From contig NC_065888.1 of the NCBI RefSeq assembly GCF_905147045.1, positions 11,351,001-11,415,000 of the forward strand: a stretch of DNA of 64,000 bases, given 5' to 3'. The DNA comes from Nymphalis io. Its lineage: Eukaryota; Arthropoda; Insecta; Lepidoptera; Nymphalidae. Shown here piece after piece: positions 1-12,800 of this stretch (within the stretch, counting starts at the first letter, position 1; each line of letters starts with the position of its first letter). The notes under the pieces are model-generated. The model had not been told where the DNA came from and ran no database searches. It worked only from the letters and a program-made list of their open reading frames with translations. A program made the translations under genes and the position numbers.

Positions 1-255
1 TATTAATCATAATGTGAAACAAATACTTACTAACAATATAAGGATAATCTTAGGCGGAACAGATTACAATAAATAAATCGCTGGACACCGGCGAGTGTAA
101 TATGAGATGTAATTGGCAATCGTCACCCGAGATTCCGGATCGTTTACATAGATTGGTGATGATACAATCATGATTATAATATTATTGGATTTAGATTGAT
201 AAATAAATTATAAAAGAAATAATTTGTGTATTATATATATTAGGCCTATATACTA

Positions 256-540
256 GGTTGTAGGGCTTTGTGCAAGCTCGTCTGGGTAGTTATCTAATTC
301 CCACTCATTGCATATTCATATCGCCAAACGGTAAACGGTAAACCTACTTAGTATTGTTATGTTTCGGCTGGTAGAGTGAGTGAGCCAGTGCAAATGCAGG
401 CACAAGCACAAGGGATATAACTTCTCTGTTTCCAGGATTGATGGTGCGATGTAAGAAGGATTAAAATGCCATACACCGACATGTCTATATATATAGGTGG
501 GTAGGTGGTACATATCATTATGTGGCTAATTTGCCCATTA
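256..540 (-). repeat. Family B interspersed repeat, degraded copy
   Basis: It matches, in reverse orientation, the repeat seen well preserved at 28833-29262, 49936-50222, 52296-52578 and 57361-57658. Shared landmarks are the block around TAGGGCTTTGTGCAAGCTCG at its left end and the block around GTGAGTGAGCCAGTG in its middle. The inner half is strongly diverged, so the right boundary is approximate. I do not recognise a protein in it. Confidence 0.7.
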
Positions 541-1820
541 TAGTATATTCATATTTATACGAGATATTGAATAACCCTCGTTCGTGTTTGTACATGTGGA
601 AGCACGTAATATAGCTGTTGGTAATGCATCCGCTCTTTCTTAGATTGATTGACATCCTGATTTGAGTATGAGAGCGAGGGAACAAAATTATTGCTGTGTT
701 TATGCACTATAATATCATTGACGTTGTTAATCGTGATTTGATTCTGTAACCAAAATTTGGTAAAGAGAATATTATTATTATTATTGTATAGATAGATAAC
801 AGTGAGTGTCGGCTAGGGCGCTTTCCAAGTGAAGTCAAAACTAAAACGTGTGGTATGATAAAAATGTCATAACATAACATAAAAAATGAAATAAAAAAAT
901 ATAATTTTTTTATCTTATTTAATTTCAGGACATTTGTCCTGAAAAAAATACAATAATGCCTAATAATTTACAACAATTTTATTATTGGAAATCTTATTCC
1001 TACATAATATTGCATTGGTTAATAATTTTTAGTAATGGAGATAGCAAAAAAAGTTTGAAACCATACTGAGGTGGAGCCGTTATTAAACATATAGGTTATT
1101 ATTTACCATATATCCATTTTAGTTGTGGCATAATCGCTTGAAAAGCAAAATGACAAATTTCCGACTACGTTGGCAAAATAATCTACCTACGTATATCTAA
1201 AAAAAAGGCAACATATGTTTCAAGACACGATATAGGTAAGTGTGTCTTGAAACTATTTATATGAATGTTTCATATCAATTGGATTTGTAGTTTTTGCGTG
1301 ATTCCGGAAAAAAAATATCTTTACAGGATCCGTATGATGTCATTTGTCGTATGATTTTTATGACTAGATACCTTCGGTAGGAGAGTTAAGATTCCCGAAT
1401 CCATAATAGCAAGTAAATGACTCAATCTCGGTTACAGTTGTCTATTAAGAGCAAAGAAAATAAATTTAGTTTTATGATTTGTGATAAACTCTCAAAAATT
1501 ATACCCAAATAAGGCAGTTTTCTATCTTATCTATTTTCTATCTATCTCAATAACTGACAAAACTTTTCTTCTTTAGGATTCAAAAACGTTTTAAGCAACT
1601 ATGTAATTAAAACAATAATATAAAAGTAAATATACCTATAAGTATATATACCTTTTTTTATTCTATAGACTTATTTTATCTTTGATTTGACTATAAACTT
1701 ATCATTAAATAATTTCTACTGAACGTGTAAGTAATAATAAGTCAAACAAAAGATTTAAAAAATATCATTTTACAAAAATAAAATAATTTAGACACGTTGA
1801 CGTAGCCGCCCCTTATTCGC

Positions 1821-1880
1821 CTGACCAATAGTAATACTACGTGGGCGGAGTCTGTATTGTTTAAGAGAACGATCTCGCAG
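1821..1880 (+). promoter_or_regulatory. Possible core promoter of the DM-domain gene
   Basis: A CCAAT box (1825-1829), a GGGCGG-type GC box (near 1843-1848) and an initiator-like CGCAGTG (near 1876) lie within 60 bases, about 240 bases before the chosen start codon. They stand out in otherwise AT-rich sequence. This is motif spotting only; no transcription start can be seen directly. Confidence 0.3.
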
Positions 1881-2118
1881 TGTTTAATCTCTGAAAAGTT
1901 ATTTCAGCGGTAGCATCTCCCGGTCCGTTTTACAAATATCTCAATTCGAGACGCTAATGTCGTTGAAACTGTGACAAAAGTTACACTAACTGTCAAGAAA
2001 TAAATATGAAGTAAAATGTGTTGTTGTGGATAATGAAACAATATGTTATTTTTTTTTTTGTTGATAAGTAAATATTAAATAAATATTCAGTAATGTGAAA
2101 TTTTATTTTCACACCACC

Positions 2119-5100
2119 ATGCAAAGTGATAGAAAAGACAGTGATTACAATGGCGGCGGTAGGAAGACTCTACGTACGCCCAAGTGCGCCAGATGTCGTA
2201 ACCATGGTGTGATATCATGTCTGAAGGGCCACAAAAGACTATGTCGTTGGCGGGACTGCCGCTGCCCAGGATGCTTGCTAGTACTTGAGAGACAACGTGT
2301 TATGGCGGCGCAGGTATGTTTTATTCGGTATCTTTAATAAAAATTGCAATCAAAAGCCTAAACAGTGTTCCGTTTTTAATATTTAATAATATTTGTCTAA
2401 AGGCAAAACAAGTAATGCCAATGAACAAGTACTGTACTATCTCATCACAAACAAATAATAACACCAAATTATATGACATAATATGCATATCAGATTTTAA
2501 GGTAAGTTTTGCTAAACTATAAAAAGAAATATAATCGAACAGTTTATGGAGGAACTAATAAAGCAGGTAGGTAGGCAAGTGATCTAGATAGACACTCTAC
2601 TCTTATATGTAATAAAATATATAATAATAAAACTGTCAAGATTAGGGTTAGCTATACCTACCGACATACCTACAAATTGGTCATACCTCTACATTAGTTG
2701 AGATTATCGGAAAACTATGTCACCGTGAATATATTGTTACTTAATTAAGAACATAAGAGCTTTCACTATAAGTTGAAAAAAATAGTACGTTCTTTCGTAT
2801 GATTTACATAATAATAAATAAAAATAATATATCTATGAATATGATAAACATTAGGCATATTCCATCCATGATGCAGCTGCAACGGAGAAACAAAAACATT
2901 TGGTAAAAACTATTCGTTTACGTATCATCACTCAGCTGTACTAATTCAAGTACTTCTATGTTTATATCTATAATTACAATATTTAACGAAGTGGAATCAT
3001 TTAATTTATGTCAGAAAGGGAGAGAGAGAGATGTGATGGTCGGTAAGAATTATGATAGCAAATGTAAAAACAAACCTGTAAACATATACAAAATACAAAA
3101 CTTGATACTAATGTTAGATATTGGAGATACAGCTAGCTAACACTGTGTTTTTAAGAATTACCTACTTTTTTGAATTCGAAACTACTATAATGGAATCATC
3201 ATTTGTAACAGCATACACGATTATCTTATAATATTCAATCAGTAATTCTTGTATAGGTATATAATTATAAAGTTATTTCGTGTATATTGGAAATGGCTCT
3301 AACAATGTGGTTTAAATTTTGTATTTAGATAAGGTTTTGCTTTTTAAGTTTGTAAGTCTTATCTGATAAACTAAGAATTAGAGCTGAAGCTCGGTCGCCC
3401 GTATATTATAATAGGTATATTAGAGAACTAACTGACTGTTTACTCCGATTAGGATTACCTTGAATTAAAAAATAGAGGAACTGTCTTAGTGCCTCAAAAT
3501 TAACTAAATTCGAGCTATTTGCAATGTTGGACCTGGAAACTAAGGTTTCTTTCTTATGCGGTACCATTTATTAGCAACAATTATTGTAATTAGGTATCTA
3601 TGTAAATTTACAGTAATCTTGATTTATTTTTATGTAATCAATGACACACAACACAAACACGGTAAGAAAAAAAAGACTTTTTGAAATAAAACTAAGTACT
3701 TAGGCACAACGTGTTCATATGTAGGTAGGTTAGCTACCTATGTACAAAATTGTGCACACCTTTACCAAGCAATAAATTAGAAAAGTGTGTCAAAACATTT
3801 TTAATTAAACTGTCAACACAGAATAATGCTGTATAGAATAACATCTATTAAAATAGACGATATTCTATACTAAGCCTACTCGGCCTGCTGGTGAATCGTT
3901 TCTGGTTAAATAAATGACTAAAACCTAGAGTTAGCATTCGTAATAATTAAATTTTATTTTTTCATATTGACGAAAAAACTGCTACGTAGGTAACTTTACG
4001 TAGGCAGGGTATCTTTTTATTTGTAACTGTCTAGTTGGCCTTGTGGTTGGATTTTACGGCGGGATCTTCACCCGAGCTCCTGAGTTCAAAACTCAGATGG
4101 AGATAATAAAAAGTTTTTGAGTTTGTGTCTCAAGAAATCTATTGATTTAACTTTTTAACGCTTGGTTGCTATTGCAGGTAAAAAGTTAGTTAAAAAGTTA
4201 GTAGCGTTGACAATATCCTGCCGTTGGTCCTGCGGCTAAAATCCCTATCTCATCGATTTACGGGACATTAAATCTTACAGTAACCTAACCTATCTAGATA
4301 TTCTATTGCCTGCCCATACTAAATTTTTGAGAAAATGTTAACTATTAGGTCCTTACATATGAAATTAACGTTTTGTGGTACTGACCACTTTGATTTGAAA
4401 TATCTCCTCTTTGGTTAAGAATTCCAAATTCAAATTTATAAATTCATTTAGCTGGTACATTTAAGTTTTGAAAACAGTCATTCATCTGTTTTTGGTTTCA
4501 ACATTTTCGTTCTGAAAATTTCGACCTTCAGAACCAACCCGTGGACGGTCGGAGATCAAAGTGGAAAATAAAGAATTAAAGGCTATTGTGGAAGCGGATG
4601 CATCACAAAGCACTTCAGAGATAGCTGCAGGCTTCGGGGTAAGTGATAAAACTGTATTAATCCACTTGAAGCAAATAGGGAAAGTAAAAAAACTTGAACG
4701 ATGAACACCTCATGAATTGAGTAAATCGAACTTGCAAACACGCGTCGACTGCTGTGTTACTTTGGTCAACAATGAAGGGAAACACAATAATGAAGGGATT
4801 TTAAATCGAATCATGATCACTACTTGTGATGAAAAGTGGATACTGTACGATAATCGGAAGCGCTCGTCGCAATGGCTGAACCCTGGAGACAGCCAAATCC
4901 TGCCCTAAACGAAAATTGACTCAGAAAAAGTGACTTGTAAGTATTTGATGAACTAGCGCCGGTGTCGTTCACTACAGCTTTCTAAAATCTGGCCAAACGA
5001 TTAGGGCAGATATCTATTGTCAGCAACTGCAAACCATGAAGGGAGAACTAGCTGCTAAACAAGCGAGATTGGTCAATCGATCTAGACCACTGTTGCTTCA

Positions 5101-8100
5101 CGACAACGCAAGACCACAAACTGTACAACAAACAACCACTAAGTTAGATGAACTACAGTTGGAATGTCTGCGACATCCGCCGTACTCCCCGGACCTTGCT
5201 CCAACAGATTACCATTTTTTCCGGAATTGGGACTTCTTACAAGGAAAAAAATTCAACTCCGATGCGGCAGTCCAAACCGCCTTCAAAGAGTTTATTGATT
5301 CACGCACCCATGTTTATTTAGTAAAGGGATCAATGAACTACCTATGAGATGGCAAAAGTGCATAGATAACAACGGTACATACTTTGATTAATTAATTATA
5401 TTTTACAAAAAAAATTGACTTTATATTCCTCCCGTACAAAACGCCAATTTCATATGTAATATAAGGACCTAATATATTATGTTATTTGCCAAATCATTTC
5501 ATAAAAAATAAATTTATTCGTGCTAAAACAGCTTAAAGTTAGTATTATTAGCAACAATATTATACCCCGTTTTGGGTTACCTAAAGGCAACATCTATTCA
5601 ATGTGTTTATTTTGTTTTCAAAAAGTAAGATGGATCTTTTCGCACCAGGCTAAAGTATTATATGCAAACTTCATATACTTTAAGGAAGGAATAGAGAGTA
5701 CTTTTTATTTGCGTATACCGATGTGTTTAGTCGGTCAAAAGGGCTAATACTATGTCCATTTTTTGTGTCCTGCCTAAAACGTCTCCGGCTTAAAAGGAAA
5801 AACGTTTACATAAATAAAATGAACAAAAAACATATACATATACTCGCGAGACACTATTATATAGAGGTAGTAATTGCTTCCTAGTACTTGAACCTAATGT
5901 TTTTAACCTTGTTATAATGTTATGTACAAAATATATACTAAGGAAATTTATATATTTATTATTTTACTTTATCGATTTCTCACAGGTCGCGCTTCGGCGG
6001 CAGCAAAGCGCAGGTGGGACGGCTCGGGACGGTGAAGCCGCCGCGCTGGCGGCGCGAAAGCGTGCTTACCGTGCGCGTCTACGCAGCGTGCAGATTTCGC
6101 GGAATTACGTCATCCCGGCCACAACCTTTGGTTAGTTTTACATGTTTTTTTTCTCCACTTTCTTTCGACTTTAGCCACGGGATTGTCAGCTCGAAGTAAG
6201 AAATATAATAATATTAGCCAACTGCGCAGTACATATTATAGTAAACAACTGTGTGCGCAAAACACAGGTGCACTCTCTCTTCCCTAGCTCTCATAATCCC
6301 ATAGGACGGCAAACCGACACGACCGGAAAAAGTTCAGGCGCAGGATCAACGACTACGTGCTTTCCGAGGCACGGGACACTTCACAACAACATTTTTATTA
6401 AGTACTTACTATGCATGCGACATTGTAAAATGCTTCTAATAGTTCGACCAAGTCCAACATGTTGTTATGACACACTCATTTAAATTAAATTATTTTTTGT
6501 TTCGTTTGTTACACTTACTTTTTATTAGTCAAAGAAAAAGCTATGACCGACGCGGAAAAAAAAACCTATTAAAGCATGTAGGTGCTTTATTAAAAGTATG
6601 AAGACATTAATATATACTTATTAAAACAATGAAAAAATAGAGAATTAGTGTAGTTAAATACCTACAATAAGCGTCAACATAACTGAGTTTCGTTAAAGGG
6701 CAATAAACGTTGTTTAGTAATCTAAAAGAGTTTGCTTTAAACTAAGATAATGTCCGTTATGTCGCGTAGCACTCAGCGTTTTGTTATTGTTGTAAACGAG
6801 TAGACTCTGTCGTCTGTTTCGTTTCTCGCCACTGAAATGCCCCTGCGAATTAGCTGAATAAATATTTATTTTGGAACATTCGATCTTGTTTAATTTGAAA
6901 AGATGTGCTTGGTAATTTCCGACAAATATATTTGAAATGTGTTATTTTCAAATATCACTTAAAACGTTTTTTGTTTATGACTTAAGATAAAAGATTATAT
7001 TTTTTTATACCGGGTCCAAATTAAATTGACGTTACGTGTATCTTATGTGTGATCTTTAAGTGGTAATATTCTCTTATGTAAAGAGATACTCTTCAAACTA
7101 TTTAAAAATAGAGCACCGCAGTAATAAAATTTTGAACGGTGCTTCTAAACGTCCCCGCCTCATTATAGAACAAAAGCTGTCATTTAAGACTCGGCAACAT
7201 TTCACTGTCTTTAAAAAAAGTTAAATATCTTTTGACTATTTTTATGAGCTCTAAAAAAATGTGTAGATTGTTTTACAAAAAACGCAAAGGCGGCTCTTTG
7301 TCGGGGTGTCGCGTTACAGCGTACTGTTGACTGTAAACATGTCTTTCCGCTCGGTTGAATGATAGCTCAGCGGGTGCCAAAAAGATCTTTTCAGAGAGTG
7401 TTGCGAGTTTATTTGATTCAATACACTTGTTGCATTATAACTTATAATAATGGGGACGCTGTTTATTGCGCGTTACATATCAGACAATCTAAGGATATGG
7501 ACAAATTTAGTACCTACCTACATAACTCTATTAGAACTCAAAAAATATGATGGCCATGTATTCATGTTTAACAAAATTATCTACAATAAAAAATAATCAT
7601 TTAAAAAAATAAAAAACCCAACTGCACTAAAGGCAACTTAAAAGTAATGCATTAAAAATATCAAAACAATATTGCGAATAGAAAACAAAATTAAAATAAA
7701 CTATAAACAAAGTAACTGTACTTCGGTTTAACACTGTATTATGAGCTGAAAGCCTAAGTTTAAAATTCGCTTACAAAATAAAATATAAAATAGAATTTGT
7801 TTAGAAAAACCTTTCCCATTGTACCTAATTTGCCGTAATTGCCCCCACATTTTAATGATAAACAAAACAATTTATTTCATTTTGAGTATGATTGAGCTAC
7901 GGAAATTTATAACTATCGACGTTCGACACAAAGATGGCATTATTACGCTATCAACTTTTTAAATTAATTTATTATTCCTAATGTCTCCCTGTCCTTAATT
8001 CCAGTGTCTCGAAGATTTAGAGAGAACAAGCACCACTGAGTTTTCAGTACCAGAATTTACAGACCAGTGGTGCGGCATTTATAGGCTTTTACTAAAGTCT

Positions 8101-8605
8101 GTTAATATATTAAGTACCGTTTTATTTCGTTAGTATATGTTAAATAAATATCAGTAGGTAGATTTCGATTGTTATTGTTGGGTAATAATAAGTGCACTGC
8201 CACTGCCCACGAAACTTCTCGTTCGAAATAATATCTACTGGATGGGAAGGGGAAACTCACCTCTCTCGAGGATAGATCACAAAGAGCGCTTTTAAATGCC
8301 TGTTTAAATAAGAATTCATAATATAAAAATAAATTGTGGTTCGTGGTCTCTCAGAGAACGCGAGCGGTACGGGGAGCGATCCGGCGTGGAGCGAGCGCGT
8401 GCGACGACGCAAGGCGTTCGCGGACGCGTCGCTGGAGGCGGGGCTGGCGACGGGGCTGGCGGCGGGGCTGGCGGCGCCGCTGGGCGCGCCCGGGCCCGCA
8501 CTCTGCCGACACCTGCTGGCGGCGCTGCTGACCAGCTGTGCGCCGCCGCCGGCAAAGCGACCCAAGATATCCTTCTCTATCGAATCTATCATCGGTGTGA
8601 AGTAG
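2119..8605 (+). CDS. Dmrt93B: DM-domain transcription factor, Dmrt93B/DMRT2-like (3 exons, 196 aa)
   Basis: Exons are 2119-2313, 5986-6130 and 8355-8605, with intron phases 0 and 1 that join cleanly. The start ATG is in a good context (ACCACCATG). The DM domain spans about residues 19-65. Its intertwined zinc ligands are visible: C23, C26, H38, C42 and H29, C47, C49, C52, followed by ERQRVMAAQVALRRQQ across the first splice junction. The family binds the DNA minor groove and controls sex-specific or segmental development in the nucleus. GVISCLKGHKRLCRW resembles the Dmrt93B/DMRT2 branch rather than doublesex, which differs at many of these positions. The rest is Ala/Arg rich, with a GLA(T/A) repeat, and ends in KISFSIESIIGVK, an eh1-like motif. 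Intron 1 holds a mariner and a SINE piece; intron 2 holds a family C SINE fragment. Orthology within the Dmrt family is inferred; an extra 5' or middle exon is possible. Confidence 0.82.
4034..4140 (+). repeat. Family C tRNA-derived SINE, head fragment
   Basis: A box A-like GGCCTTGTGGTTGG and a box B-like GAGTTCAAAACTC are followed by a track resembling the sequence after the tRNA-like head of the copy at 56607-56958 (that copy read on its minus strand). It is degraded and lies just left of the mariner, in intron 1 of the DM-domain gene. Confidence 0.5.
4345..5472 (+). mobile_element. Defective mariner (Tc1/mariner) transposon
   Basis: Terminal inverted repeats start TTAGGTCCTTA at the left and, read on the other strand, at the right, each flanked by a TA target duplication (4343-4344, 5473-5474). 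The right terminus has a 5-base insertion relative to the left one. Inside are decayed transposase pieces in more than one frame: a helix-turn-helix region near 4590-4700, CDEKWILYDN near 4832-4860 (first catalytic Asp), LLLHDNARP near 5092 (second) and YSPDLAPTDYHFF near 5182 (third, D34D spacing). The first Asp motif and spacing resemble the Hsmar1/cecropia group. In-frame stops and a frameshift between about 4908 and 5036 make it dead. At 1128 bp it is slightly short for the family. Confidence 0.88.
6211..6384 (-). repeat. Family C SINE, tail fragment
   Basis: Matches the left half of the fuller copy at 56607-56958 through shared blocks such as AACTGCGCAG, GTGTGCGCAAA, CTCTCATAATCC and TTTCCGAGGCACGG. 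The tRNA-like head is missing. It lies in intron 2 of the DM-domain gene, about 80 bases after exon 2. Confidence 0.65.
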
Positions 8606-9618
8606 ATGCATCCGACGTCATAACGATATATTTTTAACTTTAAATTAATTACTACTATCCAAGTACTTCATTTTATAACAAATACGTAATAACGGTACTT
8701 GTAAATCGTCAACGTAATCTACGTTAACAGCTTTTCTTTTAATTTTAGTTTATATAGAACATTATGATGCTTTCCAGTCTGCTTCTTATTAAAAGTTAGT
8801 GTTTTCTATTGAGTGTTCATGTTTAATCAATACTACTATAAAACGTTTGACGTTATTTTGTAACTTCAAACAAAATGTAAGTATGTACTTAAAGTACATA
8901 TTATGTAAGTTCTTTGATGTCGGTAAGAATTATTTTAGCCGTTTTGTCATAAGCATGCATATAAATTACATACAATTAAAATATTATTAAAATAAAAGTC
9001 GTTTATTGAACAATGAGTGCTTTATTAACGAAATGTATGGTAAAGAATGTCTATGGTGAGGTCAATGTTTTACAACCAAAACTTATACATACATAGGTAC
9101 ACGAAACAATACCGCAGTAAATGACTGCAAACTTTAACATGGACAATTTAGATAAAAAGTGAGTTCAGATATATTATTCAATCAATATATTTATAAAATA
9201 ACAACAATGTGTTGAGACGTCTTCGGCTGTTCAGGCCTTAGATCAGAGGTAGTAATTACTTTATTAATCTCGATACCATATGAACTTTGTACTCGACTGT
9301 ACTCACAAGATATACTGAACGTAATAAGACATAACTTATAACGGGGGCCGGAAAACAAGCAGACATTCAATTTATTATAAATTTTATTACCAAGAAAAGA
9401 AAGAAAATCAAAACAACATAATTTTTCACTGTAAGATTTTTAATTCAATGATTCTTTTCGAAGTTAATTTTTTTAGTTTATTAAGTGTAAAATATTAACA
9501 AGTTAAAAACACATGATAATGCATTGTGACTATTGTAGGTATATAATGTACAGTTTTGGTTTTGTTTCGCACGAATCGAATTGAAATGGTTGCTTTCGTG
9601 ATACAAATTAGTACAGGT
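8606..9618. other. 3' flank of the DM-domain gene
   Basis: No coding sequence seen. It probably contains the 3' UTR, since an AATAAA lies at 8991-8996. The rest is AT-rich with no recognised repeat. Confidence 0.4.
8991..8996 (+). terminator. Candidate poly(A) signal of the DM-domain gene
   Basis: AATAAA about 390 bases after the stop codon, in AT-rich sequence. Such hexamers arise easily by chance here, so this is tentative. Confidence 0.3.
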
Positions 9619-9861
9619 CAGGGGCGTAGCTACCGTATCAAAAATACGGCGCCCCCTAGCTACAGGGGCCCCGAATCCGAGTAAGCGAAAAATCGTAGAA
9701 ATGAAATCATTAAACACATTTGAATAAAAAAAGTGTACTTGAAGTCGTTGACAGTCAAATCACTGAATTCGGTGAAAAATAAAGGTCATCGCCGCAGTTA
9801 AGATGAAGGGCCCTCTACCAAATTTTGATACAGGGCCCACCAAGGGCCAGCTACGCCACTG
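9619..9861. mobile_element. Non-autonomous hAT-type element (243 bp)
   Basis: The ends are CAGGGGCGTAGCT and, on the other strand, CAGTGGCGTAGCT, a near-perfect inverted repeat of 13 bases. They are flanked by an 8-bp duplication with one mismatch (GTACAGGT at 9611-9618, GTTCAGGT at 9862-9869). Both features are diagnostic of hAT transposition. There is no coding capacity. The termini match those of the larger hAT relic at 57710-58576, which suggests one family. Confidence 0.85.
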
Positions 9862-9869
9862 GTTCAGGT

Positions 9870-12800
9870 ACTGAGGTCTACATTAATTTGTAGAATAATC
9901 ACAATTTATTTAAATAAATTACGATACTTTTGAATTATACAAAGATGATTTTTGTTCAATATGAAACTAGTTGTTGTAACATAATCAAATAGAATCGTTT
10001 ACTATGCTGACATATCAATACTATTTGTACGAGACAAAATAAATACTATGAAACCAAAAAATATAATATTTCTATGAAGATTTGTAACTAAACAATTTAC
10101 AAAATTAAAATATATATATAATATTATTTAATACGTACCTAATTTTCGCTATTTAACCGATTAAATTTTAATTCTATTGTAGTTGGCTCAAGCTACCAGC
10201 CCCCATTTAAAGTGCTTCACGTGCGATAGCTAGTATCTTTTCAATAACTGACAACTGTAAGCGACGTTAACTTGTTTAATATTTAAAATATAACTAATAA
10301 ATAAAATATTACAGTAAAATATCCATAAATATTATAAATACAATACAAATATCAAAATAGATACATGTAAGTACGATTTATATAATTAATTTCGACGACT
10401 AAATACATATCCTCAAACATCAAACAAGGGTGAAGGCGCTTCGAGTATTTATATAAACAGCTACGCGAAACAACATAATCTATTCCATTTGTATGATTAT
10501 CTTAAATGATTCTGTAAATTTATTGACCAATTATAATTTATTTATTTTTAACGTTTAAAAAAAAACGGTTAGTAGAAACTTGGCGACTCGAAAACACAAT
10601 ACGAAAACATATAAAATATGTTGAAACATTATCAAAGTTCGCGAATGTGATCTAAGTTGTAAGTGAAAATGTCTAGAATCACCAAATTGTAATAGAAAAA
10701 GGTACATAACTCGATAAAAAACGGTATTGATGTCTTAACCACGTACAAAATTTTATTAAATTTATGTTTCACAACACAATACATTACGGTCACAAATGTG
10801 CCGGAGGATGGGAAGTGCCCCACGAACGCCTCGCTCACTCACACACACACGCAAACACTTAAACAGCTATTATCACGGTTTTTAGGAAAACGATACTACA
10901 TTTAAAAATGTCGACAAAATCTACTAACCTTAAACTATAAATTACGAGATCACCCGTAAAGTTCGCGTTTCGCTTATAAAATAATGGATCCGATATAAAA
11001 AATTTCAACCGCAGTTCTGAGAATTTGAGCTACCAGAATGTTTACTTTCAACCTTTCGTGTTCCTACATTCGTGTGAATAATACTCACGTAGCGTTCATG
11101 TGAGCGCTCATACCGCATACGTACGCTACCAGGCTTCGTTGGCACTCGACGAGGGCTGGGACTAGACGGGACTCGGGGGAGGAACGACTTGGACATCAGG
11201 GACGACGCACTTGTGGGGTGATACATATACAAATATTACACACAATTTAGTTGTATATAACGATTAATATATAACGTCCGGATAATTTCAATCGAATATG
11301 AGACCGAAAAATAAATGATATCCCCAAGGAATGTAAATTTAACTGTTTCCCCGAAAAACCCTTAATATTCCACTGCATACTTAACCCTACGCGATTGCAA
11401 AATATACTAATGTTCAATCGAACTACTAATTTTCAGATCCCCACTCGACAGGCTCCTTTCTAAAACGTATTTCGTCTTTATAAAAATAATTACAATACTT
11501 TTTAAAATATAAAAAAAAGATCATATTTGCGACGACCTTAATTACCGATACTAATATTCATTTATATTTCGACATTTTTAAAATTTTTTTAGAAAGGAGC
11601 CTGATATATCTGAAAAAAAAAAAATATATGACATAACAAGTGTTTAAAGTCAGACTTTTAGCTTTTATAAAAATAAAAGGTAACAATTTTATTTGCATAT
11701 AGTAATATAATATACAACTCAATATGTATTTACATATACATAAAAATATTTTCATTTAATATACACATAAACAATACTTTATATCAATCGTACAAGTTGC
11801 CCGTTGTGAATAAACCGTCGTGATGTAAACTGTAAAAAAAATATTACTTCCAGCACGTTCGAATTATTTAAATATTTCATATCACGTAGTTTTTTTAGCT
11901 AGATAACATCAAATAATATTGAAAATATAATATATTCGTTTTATAAAATTACATTGTTTTAACTTTTTTTAAGGATATTCTAGTTTATGGATATATGCAA
12001 AAGGTAAAAATAAACGTTAACTAATACAGATTATAAAATTTCGACAGGAAGCAAGAGTGAACATCACAAGAATTAATTCGACGAGGTCAACTCAAACATA
12101 CAAATCCATTAAATAAAATACAACGTAAAAATACTATTTGGTATATTATATAGCAGATATCTAGCCCGCGTAAAATCTATCAAAGCAGTATATCTACATC
12201 GACACTGACATATATTCGTACACATATATTCGTCAAAATAAACCAGTCACAAATCACAGTTGACATAAATTCTCGATTTTACTAAGTCTTGTTATTTGTA
12301 TTTTAATATAGTAGTTAACACATCAATTTTTATATATTTAAAATATATAATCGAAAGAAAAGCCCTGTGGAGACACGAATAAATGCTTTTAGACAAATAT
12401 GTGTATAAACCTTTTTCTTTTTTTTTTTTTTTGTTAATTTCTCAGTATACATTATCCAAAAACTATTAAAATGTTCACAATTAACGTCTAAAGGGATACA
12501 CTTGGTACAAATGTTTGTCAATATTTATTAAGATAACTCAAGCGCACGAAACAATTGCAGAACAGTGATCGTCAAGAACGTTACTAAAATTAAAATACAT
12601 ACGAAGGCATATGGACATCGACTCCACTTTAAGCTATAATATACCGGCGACGACTTCTCGCTCGCTACAAACGAAAGCAGACAAATATACGTACTCAATA
12701 TCGAACGGTCTAACTCGCGACGATTTAAAATACGAAACGACTTCGGTCCGATTCGATGTGCGCTAACAACGCTAAACGTCAGCAGTATGTCATTAAAATT

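Larger units (their letters stand above)
1..2118. other. Non-coding DNA upstream of the DM-domain gene
   Basis: I see no exon with a recognisable protein on either strand. The stretch is AT-rich and holds one degraded family B repeat near its left end, a (TTA)n run near 773-786, and a short perfect inverted repeat (arms 1217-1228 and 1242-1253, 13-nt loop). It probably contains the promoter and 5' UTR of the DM-domain gene in its last 300 bases. Short frames here have no family resemblance and are treated as noise. Confidence 0.5.

Noticed and set aside
2119..2313. Identification as doublesex
   Set aside because: The DM domain reads CRNHGVISCLKGHKRLCRW rather than the doublesex pattern, and the downstream exons lack the oligomerisation domain.
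8257..8611. Minus-strand and alternative-frame Ala/Arg-rich frames
   Set aside because: Compositional shadows of exon 3 of the DM-domain gene. Only one plus-strand frame fits the splice phase and ends in the conserved-looking tail.
11005..11232. Minus-strand frame of 75 codons between the hAT element and transportin-1
   Set aside because: No recognisable domain, no splice support and an ordinary composition for this intergenic stretch; more likely 3' UTR or spacer.
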